A stretch of DNA of 64,000 nt from positions 2,120,501 to 2,184,500 of the forward strand of contig BSWB01000001.1 in the NCBI GenBank assembly GCA_033239125.1. Direction: 5' to 3'. Shown piece after piece: positions 1 to 11,956 of this stretch. How positions within the stretch are numbered: position 1 is the stretch's first letter; the number at the start of each line of letters is the position of its first letter. Source of the DNA: Fagopyrum homotropicum (Eukaryota > Streptophyta > Magnoliopsida > Caryophyllales > Polygonaceae). The position numbers and the translations under genes were made by a program. The notes beneath the pieces are model-generated. The model did not search any database and was not told the origin of the DNA. It saw nothing but the letters and a program-made list of their open reading frames with translations.

Positions 1-1036
1 GTCGTATGCATCAATAATACTCTGTATAAGCATGTTTGTAATGTACATCCGAATAAGCGCAGATACAGCAGAAATATGAACTTGACAGAAAGCAAGGGTT
101 TGACCAATTTTATTGGTAGAAAAAAAAACTTGCTACAAATCCTACAATACACATATATTGGTGGCCAGTGCTTCCCTCTGCATCTAATAAAAAATTTAGA
201 ACATGTAAAAAGTTTGAAACATTTCATCATCCCTTTTCCAGACTCTTTGTTAGCATGCTATAAATAAGGCAGTATGCTTCATGTCTAGGCATCCAGAATC
301 ATCTTTGTATTAGGTGTTTGCCTTGGGCTCTTAGGAGGTTTTCTCCTTTGAGATTGGCTCTTGTGGAGTTGATCCCTTGAGTGGCTTAATTGATCCTTGG
401 GTTTCCCTAAGAGTGTGTCTACTTTGTGTGTGTTTAATCTATCTTGTGTGCTTTGTGTACATTCCCGATTTATACTCTGTTACTCTTGATCAATTCTAAC
501 CCAATCTAGCTTTGCAATCAGATCCAAACTAAAAATGCATGCCTAGAATTAGGTGGTTGACAGGTTTTGGTCCAGTATCAAAGAAGCAACAAATACTAAC
601 AACTTAAACTCGCATGAATCCTGTAGATGCTCAACAGTTACCTGAACAAGAATAAACCACTTCTGTCATCTTTAGACTAGGTTAAACTACTGATGGTCCT
701 CTTCTTTTAAAAATGTAAGCATGATTCAAAAGGCACGAGGAATTATTCTTAAATGACCCTGTTGTGATCATCACTTTGAAGACTTTCCGCAACTATCCCT
801 ATCAACTACTTCTCACTTTATGCAGGACAAGGAATGCGCGGGGGAGTTAGCTAAGACAAGGTGGTACAGACATATTACTATACTTTGTGTACGAATCTTG
901 AGGGATAGAAGTTCTAATTTATTTAAAAGAAAAAAAAGGTATGCAAACTGAATTTAGTATAGAAAATTTCCAATTTTCAGAAACAAACTGCAAAACATAA
1001 ACAGACATGAATACTAACAGAGTCATCAGCAACTAC
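1..1036. other. No exon recognised; presumed intron of the IBR5-like gene
   Basis: AT-rich sequence downstream of the third recognisable exon of the IBR5-like gene. I looked on the minus strand for the next exon (the stretch after the phosphatase P-loop) and did not find it, so it probably lies left of the window. A TATA-like TATAAATAAGG at about 257-267, followed by T-rich sequence to about 530, resembles the promoter and leader of an LTR, but no element ends are visible. Confidence 0.4.
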
Positions 1037-2857
1037 CTGTTCTTTCCAGTCATACAATGTACCATCACACGAACCCTATCCCTTTCACATTGTTCTGCCA
1101 AAAAGTGTAAATCATGTTTTAATTTCTCTCCATAATTGTGTGTACAAGAAAGCTTTGGCTGTGTTTATAGTTTAATATCAAAAACATTGCACAGAATAAT
1201 GAACATACCTAGAAATTGTATAGCATCATCAAATGGATAGCTCTTGTCATCTTTAAGACAAAAATAAGTGAACGAGTTCTTGTAGAGATTTGTACATGAT
1301 GGAACAGTCTACAGGCATAAATAATGCAAACAATTTAATAAGTTGTCAACTTATTCCCAGTGTTAAGGTCAAACTGTCAACTGTCAAGCATAAAACCACA
1401 ATTCAGTTTAGAGGAACTATACACGATACCTTAATTTTGTGAGAACAATATACATGACATTTTAAAAGACATGTTTTCGATTTCCGTTTGTATTAACTTG
1501 CAGAAATATCTCTTCATGGAAATTTCATATTTTCAATATACTAGAAACATTTAGAAACAACAGTCAAGGATGTGGTGCTCATAATTTACAGTGGAGAAGA
1601 GAGGATATTTTTTCCACTCTTTAGCAGACTAGAGCTCAACATGGACCATAAGAAGGTACATGTATTTCCCTCTTGAAGCTGAACAAGAATACAATGGCAT
1701 TAAAACATTAAACGACAATAACTCGAAGATATCATGCCACTTGTTGTAGTATATGGAAAAGTAATCGAGCCAATGGAAGTTACCTTTTGGTTTCTATTAG
1801 TGTACAGAAACCTCTTGCCCTTTTCTACATGACTACTTTGTAGGGGAATAAAAAAAACACCGTCGGACCTACTTGTCTAACTCATATAGTGCTGTTAGAT
1901 AGGATAAATAATATCAAACCAGAAAGTCACTTCTGACTTTGCATATTGTCCTAAACTTATTCACAATCTCACTAGCATGTTCTCCTTTTTGCAATCACAT
2001 AAACTTCCTTAGTTTTCATCATATTTTGGGGTACATGTCCAAAGGGTGGGTTTATAAGTTTCTCTTTTCGGGAGATGGATGTAAAAGTGGACATTGACAC
2101 CAATACACAAACTATCCATGCTATGATAATTCATCACCTTCACTAAAGCCAAACAAAAATACTTCAAAATAAGAAGAAAATATCTTAGATCATGACTTCA
2201 TTACTCACAGAGACTAGATACTAATTTACTACGCCATTCAAGTCATCTTCAACAACACATTTAAAGGCTAGCAATCAATTTCTTAGCAGATTTGGCAGTC
2301 TTGTAAGCTGCTACGGCTTTCACTCTGAATACAGTTCATTTACATACATAGGGTCATTAGTTACCAAAAATCTCCATACTTCCCAAATTGTTATCCAAAT
2401 CCATAATAACTGAACTGGAAGCATTGAGAATCTGAGAAAGTGCCAATATCCTTCATTACACTAACATGATTAGTAAATGCTTAAAGGATAACATAAATTG
2501 AATCCACAGATTCATTGGTACAGATCAACAAAATCACATTAAAGTCCAAATTTCCAAACCAGAGACAAAGGATAACGATAGAGAAAGAGATCAAAATCAT
2601 ACATTGAGAATCCGAGAAATCCCTTGAGTTTTGAGAAGCTCAGACCTAGAAGCATTATCATAGCTCCCGAGAAAGAGGAATTCCGGCAAGATCTCAGACG
2701 CAAACGCGCTGACTTGAAGCGAAGATCGTTCGGAAGCAATCGGCATCCGGTGGCCACAAATCCCACAAACCTCCCCTTCCTCGTATTTGTGGTAGTGCCC
2801 ACAAACCCCACAAGGGTTTTCTCTCTCCCTCTTCCTCGCAGTCCCAGAACTCGCCAT
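1037..2857 (-). CDS. IBR5: IBR5-like dual-specificity protein phosphatase, 5' part (3 exons)
   Basis: Plant IBR5 is a dual-specificity phosphatase that modulates auxin and MAP-kinase signalling. Three minus-strand exons join in frame with GT/AG borders: 2603-2857 (phase 0), 1209-1308 and 1037-1094. The first encodes a start at 2857 and a zinc-ribbon-like pair of CxxC motifs (C16, C19, C31, C34) in a context typical of IBR5 (ERENPCGVCGHYHKYEEGEV). It then has SEILPEFLFLGSYDNASRSE, the start of the phosphatase fold. The third holds the P-loop H-C-M-T-G-K-N-R with the catalytic Cys at about residue 132, so the active site is intact. About 137 codons are visible; the family is about 250-260 residues, so roughly 120 residues (the rest of the catalytic domain and the tail) are missing, presumably beyond the left edge. 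The N-terminus is a few residues longer than the Arabidopsis protein as I remember it. Identification is by remembered similarity and is strong. Confidence 0.87.
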
Positions 2858-3510
2858 GGATGGGATTTCCTTTCTTTTTCAATTAACAAAAAAAAGGGTT
2901 TGAAAGTGGATCAAACAACGCCAAGATTGGACCTTAATCTAAATAAAAGGGCAAAGAGATTGAATTGAATAAATATCAGAACAATCGAGAGGTTTAATTG
3001 GGGGGAAAAGTGGGGCAGGTGGCAGAAAGGATGAAGCTTTGAATCGAACTGGGTGTGATTTTGAGCTCTTATAGATTTGGTTTTCTGGGGCCACGCTTGC
3101 AACTCTTACGCAGCAAGTCAGCAGCAATCAAGCGTTTTGGATTGGGGTTTTAATGGCGTATTTATATGACTGTTAAGCGGTAGGAAAGTATCTGCTTGGA
3201 CAGCTACTAGTAGTACAATTAAGAAGGGGAGGCTGAGGAGAACGATTGGGATTGATTCTGAGAGAGAAAGATCCAGATTAATGGATAAGTTCTTCTTTTT
3301 TCTTTTAGTATTATTGAGAGGGGAAGATGACAACTCATACAAAATCATGGAAATTTGTGTAAAATTGGTAGGAGATTTTGATAAGGGTGATTTTATTTCC
3401 ATCAATAATTTATTACAAACTAATTAAATCGAGTGTGTAATAAGGGCGAATTTCTGGCACGAGTGTCCGTCTCTTACTCACAATGCGAGTATCTTCGAAA
3501 AGTTGTAATG
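2858..3510. promoter_or_regulatory. Upstream region of the IBR5-like gene
   Basis: Non-coding sequence upstream of the minus-strand start at 2857. It should contain the 5' leader and promoter of the phosphatase gene. No clear TATA box or other assignable motif was seen. Short open frames here are on both strands and look like chance. Confidence 0.4.
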
Positions 3511-3689
3511 CAATTTTGATAACTAGACCTTTTTGAGAAACTAAAGTAGTAACTAGGCTTTTTAATGTTTCAATTAAGTAAATATATCCCAACCTTTTGT
3601 ATTTATTCTCAAACTCTACACATTCTTCTCTCAATGGGTACATTTACTGAACACAAAACTAGAAAAAGTTTAGTAAACCAAATTGTTTC
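3511..3689 (-). mobile_element. Short MITE, family 1, copy 1
   Basis: One of three dispersed copies (others at 8671-8813 and 25554-25735) of a roughly 180 bp element. In element orientation it starts GAAACAATTTGGTTTACTA and ends TAGTTATCAAAATTG. The ends form an imperfect inverted repeat (CAATTTGGTTTACTA against CAATTTTGATAACTA). The interior includes AAATGTACCC, TTGAGAGAAGA and TATATTTACTTAATTGAAAC, shared with the other copies. A 76-residue open frame across it is incidental. Confidence 0.65.
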
Positions 3690-3929
3690 AAGTTGTAAAT
3701 CCTAGAAAATGTTTTTCGCAGAATTAAGATTGTTGCTCCAACGTTTTAGTTTTGGCATATGGAAACTTTTTCATTGAGTTTGGGGGCGCAATCCCATTGA
3801 GCTTGGTGTTAATAAATAAATAGGATTATTGTTATTTTATGTGTATATTATATATATATATATACACACACGTACAGTGAGCGGGATCCCGGCACGAGAT
3901 TGCTTTCTAATCATTGATATCGTAACTTA
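3690..3929. other. Unassigned sequence left of the Copia relic
   Basis: This is where the 5' LTR of the Copia element should lie. It contains a short TA/CA microsatellite at about 3845-3872. No second LTR copy exists in the window for comparison, so the LTR cannot be delimited. Confidence 0.3.
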
Positions 3930-6050
3930 CATGGTATCAAAGCCATTTTGAAAACCTTAAGTTTTCAAAACTCGATCTTTACAAATCTTTCTTGTGCCTC
4001 ATCACCTTCAACAAAACCCCTCACCGCCGCCCCTCATACACCATCTCAGGAGAAGATCACACCAACAACGACGCCGATCCCGTCATCGACCCTCTGGCTG
4101 ATCCCACGGCCGAAGATCCCGCCGACCATTTCACCCTGAAACACTCAGTCCACCGCCAACACAAATCGCTCGTCTCACTCTCCGTTTCATGCCGCTCAAT
4201 CCGTGTCCAACATTAGAAATCACATTTTTGCTCACTCTTGACCTGACAAAGGTTAATTGTCATTTTTTGGCAGAACTTTTCTCCGTCACTGCTCGTGCTC
4301 ATGACGTCCATGGCCATATTGATGGGTCCATTGTAGATCACTAGGACCCTGCTTGGAAAAAACTAGATGTTATCGTTCTCTCTTGGATTTATGCGATCAT
4401 CCATGAAGACATCCTTCTGGCCATTCTCAAACCTGGATCAGCTGTAATAGATGTTTGGTTTCGTATTAAAAGTATATTTCACGACAACCAATCTGCTAAG
4501 ACTGCAAATCTCGAAAGTCGCTTTATCAAATGCAAACTCGATTCACACAAATCGGTGGTTGCCTACTGTCAAACCCTAAAAACTATAGTATATCAACTTG
4601 AGGATGTGGGTCATCCCGTCAATGAATCTCGATTAGTTTTACAACTAATCAATGACCTCTCCAACAAGTATGTTGTAGTTGGGAGCATAATCGGTCAAGC
4701 ATAACCTTTTTCATCCTTCATGACGGCTCGAAGCATGCTCAACAGGGAAGAATCTCACTTCCTCCGTTCCTCATAGAATGAAACTGCAGTCACCTCTTCC
4801 TCAAATTTAAATTCAACACCGCCCAAATACCCACGTTCTTCAAGTCAGCCGACGAGAGGTAGATGTTGCCAGTCCCGTCGTAATTTCAACAATGGTTGTT
4901 GTAGTGGTTACCGCAACAACCACCACCATCAACGGCTGTCGGATGGACATGGGTTTCAGATGTCATCTCAGGCGCACTAGGGTGGCCAGCAACAACCATT
5001 TCATTGGTGTTCTTCAACATCGCCATTGAGCCCATATCCCACTCACCAGCCACAACAACGCCCTTGGTACCCCGCTTCTCACAATAGTGGACTACAAGCC
5101 ACCTCTTACTATGTGTCGGAACTAATAGAAGCCTTCCATACGATGCAGATTCAGCCTCCGTCGGATACTTGTACATGGATATCGGGGCTACGTCTCATAT
5201 GTCTCAATCTTCAGGTATTCTCTCATCCTATTTTAATTCTCGTTCTTTGCCGTCCACAATTGTTGGAAATGGTCATTTTATGCATGTTATTGGTTCGGGA
5301 AACACATGTATCCCTCAATCTACCGACCCGCATCTCCGATCCGTCTTGCACGCCCCTCGCCTTGTTAAAAATATTATTTTGGTACGCAAATTTTCAATTG
5401 ATAATAATGTGGTTGTTCAGTTTGACCCCTTTGGTTTTTCTGTGAAGGATCTTCTCACAAGGAATACTATCCAACGATATAATAGTTTTTGGGATCTCTA
5501 CCCTATCACACTCATTTCATTCTCAAATAAAATCATCTAGTCTTCTCTTGTCGTTGTCGAGTCCTCCCGCTAGCATGTTCGCCTAAGTCATTTGGGAGAT
5601 CATGCTATCCGTGTTATTCGCCCATCTCTGAGTTAGTCACCTTCCGTCACGAAAAAGAATATATGCAAGTCTTGTCAACTTGGCAAGCACAAACGTCTTC
5701 CGATTTATTCTTCCGATTCTCGCACCTTTGATTTTTTGACATTGTTCACTATGATCTATTAACATCACTTGTTCCCATCAATTCTGGTTTCAAATATTAT
5801 TTGGTGTTGCTTGACGATTTATCCAATTTTGTGCTGGTCTTTCCTATCTAACATAAATCTGATAGATATGCTCATATTTTACAATTTCATAGTTATGTCA
5901 AAACCTAACTTCAAACGCCATATAAAAAGTTTTCAATGTGACATGAGAGGAGAATTTGATAACCACTCCGTTTAAAGTTTTTGTCAACGCCAAGGTGTAG
6001 TTCTTTGGTTTTCTTGTTCTCAAAGCTCTCATCGGCTAAAAAAAAAAGTG
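3930..6050 (+). mobile_element. Decayed Ty1/Copia retrotransposon (gag, protease, partial integrase)
   Basis: A primer-binding site TGGTATCAAAGCC, complementary in type to the 3' end of initiator tRNA-Met, begins at about 3931. Downstream, in broken frames, are a Copia gag-like stretch (about 4240-4780, with LESRFIKCKLDSH and LINDLSNKYVVV), then an aspartic protease region at about 5172-5420. Its active-site motif reads D-I-G-A-T-S-H and it continues with VLHAPRLVKN. A pre-integrase CKSCQLGKHKRLP and the start of the integrase (about 5730-6050, YYLVLLDD, then SFQCDM-GEFDN) follow. Several stops and frameshifts interrupt it. The reverse transcriptase, RNase H and 3' LTR are absent after about 6050. 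Non-functional. Confidence 0.85.
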
Positions 6051-8088
6051 ATGATACTCGGCTTGTTTTGAATGTAAAACAAGTTCGGCCTGAGTTTTTC
6101 AATCGGAAGTTCAACTTGATTAGATCGACTACATACCAATCACAATGAAGAATGACTTATCTAATACTCTTTAGGCCGTTATTTAAGTGAATTATCGAAG
6201 TTTGATATGATCTTGTTTAACTCGTCTATAATAGAGTTAAACTCGCATCACATCTAAATTTTAATTATAATCCTCTATTTTATAAAGCAAACAATCTCGA
6301 GTTATATAAAGTTAATCATCCGTCCCCATCTTAGTTAGATAAATACCGATTAATTAAGTTTTTTTTACTAGTAGAAGTTATAAACCATAACTATATTTTT
6401 TGTTTCTCAATTCATTGAAATTTTGGTCAATTATTTGGTATCGGTCAAACATACACGAAATTAGAAATTTGAAACCGACCCTATAAAAGAAGAAAAATCT
6501 ATGTTCGGTTATCAAAACATCCTAAATTTGGTTAACAAAAAACAACATTTGTTTGGTTTAGTTTTTCAATTTTGATATTTCTTAGACATGACCGGTTGGT
6601 CCAACCAAGAAGGAACGAGAATTGGGAGCATTTCTTGGATCGAGTTAAGTAAATACCGACTACCTGATCTAAAGATCCCTCACTAGACACATGATATATC
6701 TCTGTTAGGGACTACATGCTAACTACATGTATGTTGCCGTGTCAAAACTCATTTTGTGGTGTTCTCCTCAACTGCTCTTCTCACGGTTGTGTTGCATTTT
6801 TTTGTGATCAACAATAGTCGGGAAAGCAAGTTGGGGGACACTGGTTTGATAACCAAACATAAACTTGCATGTAATATTATTGCTAAATATTTTTTTTAGC
6901 ATGTTGAATATTCATATATAACTTACTAATTAACCAATATTTATTTTACATTCATAAACTACAATTTATCAAAATTTAAATATCCAAAAATGATTCTTAT
7001 AAATCATAGTTTTCAACATTTAACCAAACTAGACCATAGTAGACTTGTATTGACAAATCTAAATAGATTAATGTATCTATATCAAAACCTTTACCATAAA
7101 TGTCCAATGTATACCAAGTCTTTATTGTAGGCTACAAAGCAATAATATAGATTAACATTACATAGACACTTTTTTGTACACAACTCAAATAAATGAGTGA
7201 TTGCTTTTGACTATTCATAAAGTTGAATTTTTTAGGCTTGAATAGACTTAGATAATTTAAAGTCTCTTAAAAAATAATATATTTTAGGACACTATGCATT
7301 AGGTGCACTTTTGGATAACCTTAAAGTTGTAATTAGGATAGTTAATAAGTAGTTAAATTAACTAATGACCATTGTCCCTCAAAGGAGATCCAAAAAAGGA
7401 TAATCTTTAATGCTAGATCTTTATGAGATTTTGGGCTATATTAGTAATTTATATAATAATCTTATAGTTTATATCTTATTGACATGTGAAGAATTGATTA
7501 AAAAAAAGATTAAATGAATAAATTTAGAAATAAATTAAATGGAAAACTAAATATTTATATACGGATATATGGGAGAATTTCCAAAATTAATGTTTTAAAT
7601 GTATATCCTGATGATATAAGTTGAAAAAACCATTACACAAAAGGGGATTTTGGTAAGTAAACTCTTTTTTTAATAACGGGGTATAAAAAATATATTTATC
7701 TTATTAATTAAGTAGCAAAAAAAAATAGTTGGGTTAAATTTCAATTACCCAACTTCAATTAACTAAATTTCAATTACTCAATTTCAGTTATCCGATTTTA
7801 CTACTCATCCAATAGGTCGGATAATCGAAGTTGGATACATGAGTGAAGTTAGGCATGTAAAGTGAATACGTAATTTACGCCTCTTTATATGATTATTAAA
7901 AAGCATCATTTAACACAACTAGTTTTTTCTTCCTTCTTTTTAGGATTTTACATATGTTGCATTCGAAAAATGAGGAAAACATATTCTCTCCTCATTGACC
8001 CTATTACCAAAGTATTTTTTTTCTTCTAGTAATTAAAAATCAAAGGTATATGCTTAGTCTACATGATAAAATTTAGAGAGCATATTTA
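6051..8088. other. AT-rich intergenic sequence, no feature recognised
   Basis: Two kilobases of AT-rich DNA with stops in all frames. Around 7740-7850 short motifs such as TTCAATTAC and CCAACTT recur in both orientations, but no delimited element could be drawn. Confidence 0.5.
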
Positions 8089-8379
8089 GGGCCCGTTTGT
8101 TTTCAACTCCGAAATCGAAAACGGAATGGAAACAAATTTAATCCATATCTATATCCTTATTTATGAAATTGTATGGAATCATTTCTTGTGGTTTAAGGCA
8201 AAATGCACTTGATTCCCCACATTTTGTTACCCTATAGGTATCAAAAGTAATCAAACTCTACTGCAATTACTTCAAACCACGAAGAATGATTCCAAAAACT
8301 TTCATGAATAAGGATGTACGTATGGACTAGATTCGTTTCCATTCCGTTTTCGATTCCGGAGCTAAAACCAAACGGACCC
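8089..8379. mobile_element. Tourist-like MITE, family 2, copy A (complete)
   Basis: A 291 bp element flanked by TTA on both sides (8086-8088 and 8380-8382). The terminal inverted repeats are about 40 bp, starting GGGCCCGTTTG and ending in the complement of GGGTCCGTTTGGTTTTAGCT. A TTA target duplication with a GGG...GTTTGG terminus is typical of PIF/Harbinger-derived MITEs. Related copies are at 23785, 24188, 48366 and 58213. Confidence 0.75.
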
Positions 8380-8670
8380 TTAGTGTATATAATAAATAAC
8401 GGTATTATTAGCTCATTCTTTTCTATATAAATAATTCACTAAATAATATGTGGAAATGTTATTAAAAAAATATTTATTAATAAACGCTCATATTACAAGT
8501 TATATGATGTTGTGGTGTTTATAACTTTTCAGGTTAAATCTAAGCTTTTCTAACATCTAGAAAAGAGGAAATAATTTGGTAGGATAATCATTTAAAGTTA
8601 TAAAATTAGAAATTTAACTTTTTATTTTTATTTTTGAATACTTAATTAAAACTAAATTTAAAATCTTTGT

Positions 8671-8813
8671 GAAACAATTTGGCTTACTTTTTCTACTTTT
8701 GTGTTTAGTAAATGTACCACTTGAGAGAAGAGTGTGTAAAGTTTGAGAATAAATACAAAAGGTTAGGATATATTTACTTAATTGAAACATTAAAAAATCT
8801 TGTTAACAGTCAG
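8671..8813 (+). mobile_element. Short MITE, family 1, copy 2 (3' truncated)
   Basis: Starts GAAACAATTTGGCTTAC, like the copies at 3511-3689 and 25554-25735, and stays similar through TATATTTACTTAATTGAAAC. It loses similarity near 8813, about 40 bp before the expected 3' end. Confidence 0.6.
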
Positions 8814-8835
8814 TTGACAACTATCAAACATTAGT

Positions 8836-8841
<6 letters not shown>

Positions 8842-8869
<28 letters not shown>
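8842..8869. repeat. (TA)n microsatellite
   Basis: Uninterrupted TA dinucleotides, about 14 units. Confidence 0.9.
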
Positions 8870-9051
8870 TTCAAGACCACATCCTCAATCAAATACAAAT
8901 TTAGGATCCAAATTGTCAAAATCTTGGGATAGTCCTAAAAGTCAGTTCATGCATATCCAACTTTTAAGGCCACTATTCATGGTGCAAATTAGACCTCGAG
9001 TAAAACATGTTCAACTTATACTTTTACTAGATCCATACAATATTTTTGTGC

Positions 9052-9139
9052 GACTCTAAAATCATATAAAAATAAACAAGTTTGCATATGATTGTGACTC
9101 TAAAATCATATAAAAATAAACAAGTTTGCATATGATTGT
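9052..9139. repeat. Perfect 44 bp tandem duplication
   Basis: Units 9052-9095 and 9096-9139 are identical, starting GACTCTAAAATCATATAAAA and ending CATATGATTGT. No coding context. The identity suggests a recent slippage or unequal-crossover event. Confidence 0.95.
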
Positions 9140-9934
9140 GCATCTGGTCCTGCTCCGGAATTTTGGTAAACCCTAATTGTAGACCGATTCACAAGGCTCG
9201 TGTGTTAATTCACCAGGCAAGAAATTGAAACCAAACCGGTCCGGATTTAGTTAGTAAAATCAGACCGTAAACCGACGGGGTCCACCGGTTTTTTTTTACG
9301 GTCATAGAACAAGACCAAACCTGTCCAATTCAATTGTGCTCTAAAAAAAACATCACTGACTGTGAGGTTCCTAAAGCACATATTGGTATGGATATAGTAA
9401 ATTATATAGCAATAAGGACTTTAAAAAATAATTTATCTAACATTAATGTAAAATATAGTATAAATAATACATTTACCATTTACTATCAATATTGATGCAT
9501 ATTACATTATTTCTCGATAGCATCTAACCTAAAATCCTAGGCACAAGAATTATCTCCATACATCTCAGGCAGATCTGGTGTATCGAGCGACCGAAAAAAT
9601 TGTAAAACCCACAATCCTACAAATTGCAAGAATTTTCTCCAAAAAATATGTCAAGATATGGATTCATATCCTCTAAGGAGATTGAAAGTTGTCCATTCAT
9701 TCCACAAGAACAGCTGCCTATCAAGTTCATCTTACACATCGTGTGAGAGAGCCGTGTGATCTCATACTGGGATTTCTTTGATTCCCCGACCTCCTTTAGA
9801 CTCTGACTTGCATGCAGCTTTTCCAAGAGTCGAGCATCTTCTTACTCCTGCTCGAACCCATTTAGCCAATCAAACAAAGTGGGTCAACTTCCAAACAAAG
9901 CCTAGCTCCGGCTAAGCAATGGAAAAGAGACCTT

Positions 9935-11956
9935 TTAAGGAATTTCACTGACTCTACTTTTCAGTCTCTTTGAACTGGAATGCTCACTTGATCTGCAGAT
10001 AATAAATTCAAGTTGAATCATACAATTGAAATGAATTAAGCCAAACACAGAAGATGGATATTAAAAAGGCATAATTAAGCAGAGTCACATGGTAATATAA
10101 ATTTAACTTTCAAGATTAGCTTGTATGACTGTGAAATGTAATCCGGATTTTTCTGTTTAGAATTTCGGGTCACCTCAGTATTAGAACAAATTAACAAGCG
10201 CTGGGAACAAGATGAAGTCAAGTGGCACAAACCACAGTATTCCTCAAAATGAGACGATATCACCACTCACGATTAACATTAAAAACAGAAAATTTATGGC
10301 GTTAAACCCTCTTTGCCTTTTACCCTACCCTGCAAGTATGATCTCAATCTAAACATGGTCAACTCTATGGCACATATGTCATTATTACTCCATGAAAAGA
10401 AGTTTTTAGTTAAGTGAACAAATAATTATAGATAAGTGAAAATAAACATTTTGTTATCTCCTCAGCTTCTCTTAAAGCAATGTAGCTGCTACACAACTGA
10501 AAAAAGCTAATAATTGCAGAGGAAAGATTCTTGGTGATTAGATAAGTGAAAGCAAACACTTAATTGTGCCCTTCAAGAAAATATACCCAAGTGGTCAAGT
10601 GCTGGCAGTAAATCTAAACTCAAACACGACGACTTACCTTGGAAATTTTAGCTTTTTTTGGTTCATCAGCATATGGATATCAATCTCTAAATCACCATTG
10701 TTGATAAATTTAACACCATTCTCGAGATTACAATTCAACAAATTACTTGCATTAAGTAAGCTCGCAAACTCAGACAAGCCAGCATTTGATATACCCTTGT
10801 AATTTTTTTTGACATACTGCATTACAATAAAACCTGGAAAACAAAAGCAGAGGTTACAACCTTGCTATATTGCACAAAAAACCTATGCAAATTAAGCGCT
10901 TGTTTGGTTCAGCTTTCAAAATTCAGTTTATATACAAAACTAAAAACAGATGTTTCGAAACATTATTATTTGGTTATCATTTTGGAGTTGTCGGTTTTGC
11001 GATGTAAGGTAAAGTTTACAAAATAGCATATAGACTTAAGCTATCATTTTAAAAAATATATAAAAATCAAATCTCTTAAAACCCAAAAAAAAGGAGACAA
11101 TTTACATATACCAGTTATAAAGTAAGCCTTAAGTTGCTCAATGATGTATATAACTACATCATAGGAGGCTATCCCAATTAGAGTACCATCGCTTGAAATT
11201 TCTTTTTAATTCACTATGATTACTATTTACTCAACAGATGATACCTTTTGAATGATAGATCTCATAAGAGAAAGGATTCTCTTAAAGCAATTGACAACAT
11301 ATGTAAGTTAGAAAATGAACTAGAAAACATCGTCACACCTACATACAAATATATATTTAGGGAATACAAAGTCAGGTAGCTTATGCAGCTAAGGCACATA
11401 TGAAGTGGATTTTTGTATAGCATCTTCATATGGGCAGGCGATACAAAGTCAAGCAACATACAGAAAGGAATATACCTAGCACCCGAAGCATTTTCACATT
11501 GAACTTCTTAGCAAAAGCCTCAAGCCCAACAACTCTAGCACGTCGAACAACCATTCTCTGTAAGCTTATTAGCAATTCCTGCAAAAAGATATTATTGCAA
11601 CTCATTTTATCCACTTGTTGGGAAGCAAAATATTTCAAGAGTTCTAGGCCACCAACATCAAAAGCTTAGTCAAACAACATTTGGTCATACAAAGGAAACA
11701 TGAACAATTCAATAAACAAGTTCATCTGTGATCACACATTAAAACTTGGATCTTGCAGTAACAGAGACAAATTTGAATAGCAGTACACCATTACCATCTA
11801 GTAATCTAGATTCAAATATGAATACAAAAAAGGCACAATTTACAAGCTTCAAAAGAAGGAAGAACTCAATTTACTTACAAGATCGGACTCTGGTAGAGAT
11901 AAAAGCCATATAAGATCTTCACGTCTGAAATCCCCCACCGATTCTTCCTTTTCCAT
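9935..11956 (-). CDS. Unrecognised spliced gene, small alpha-helical protein
   Basis: I do not recognise the family. Three minus-strand exons fit well: 11879-11956 (start MEKEESVGDF), 11476-11578 and 10638-10833, all with GT/AG borders and matching phases. They give about 125 residues, with DLIWLLSLPESDLELLISLQ, a basic helix MVVRRARVVGLEAFAKKFNV, and KMLRVLGFIVMQYV. The next acceptor, at 10489-10490, opens an exon reading SSYIALREAEEITK, but no canonical GT donor follows. It either runs to a stop at 10410-10412 or its donor (GAG followed by AT instead of GT) is lost. A plausible last exon, 9935-9992, encodes a Ser/Lys-rich tail ending KRLKSRVSEIP. The 3' half is therefore uncertain. A 5' non-coding exon ends at 13670 (donor GTAAGA). 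The helix-rich fold and basic tail suggest a nuclear protein, but this is a guess. Confidence 0.55.

Noticed and set aside
240..560. Solo LTR in the IBR5 intron
   Set aside because: TATA-like box and leader-like sequence are suggestive, but no TG...CA ends or target duplication could be placed.
3413..3643. 76-residue minus-strand frame resembling a small protein
   Set aside because: It lies across a MITE whose other copies (8671, 25554) have stops in this frame.
5026..5445. 139-residue frame in the Copia relic as an independent gene
   Set aside because: It overlaps the protease region in another frame; the true frame is the 5169-5540 one with the D-I-G-A-T-S-H motif.
10891..10990. CGCTTGTTTGGTTCAGC as a MITE terminus
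   Set aside because: No inverted partner found nearby.
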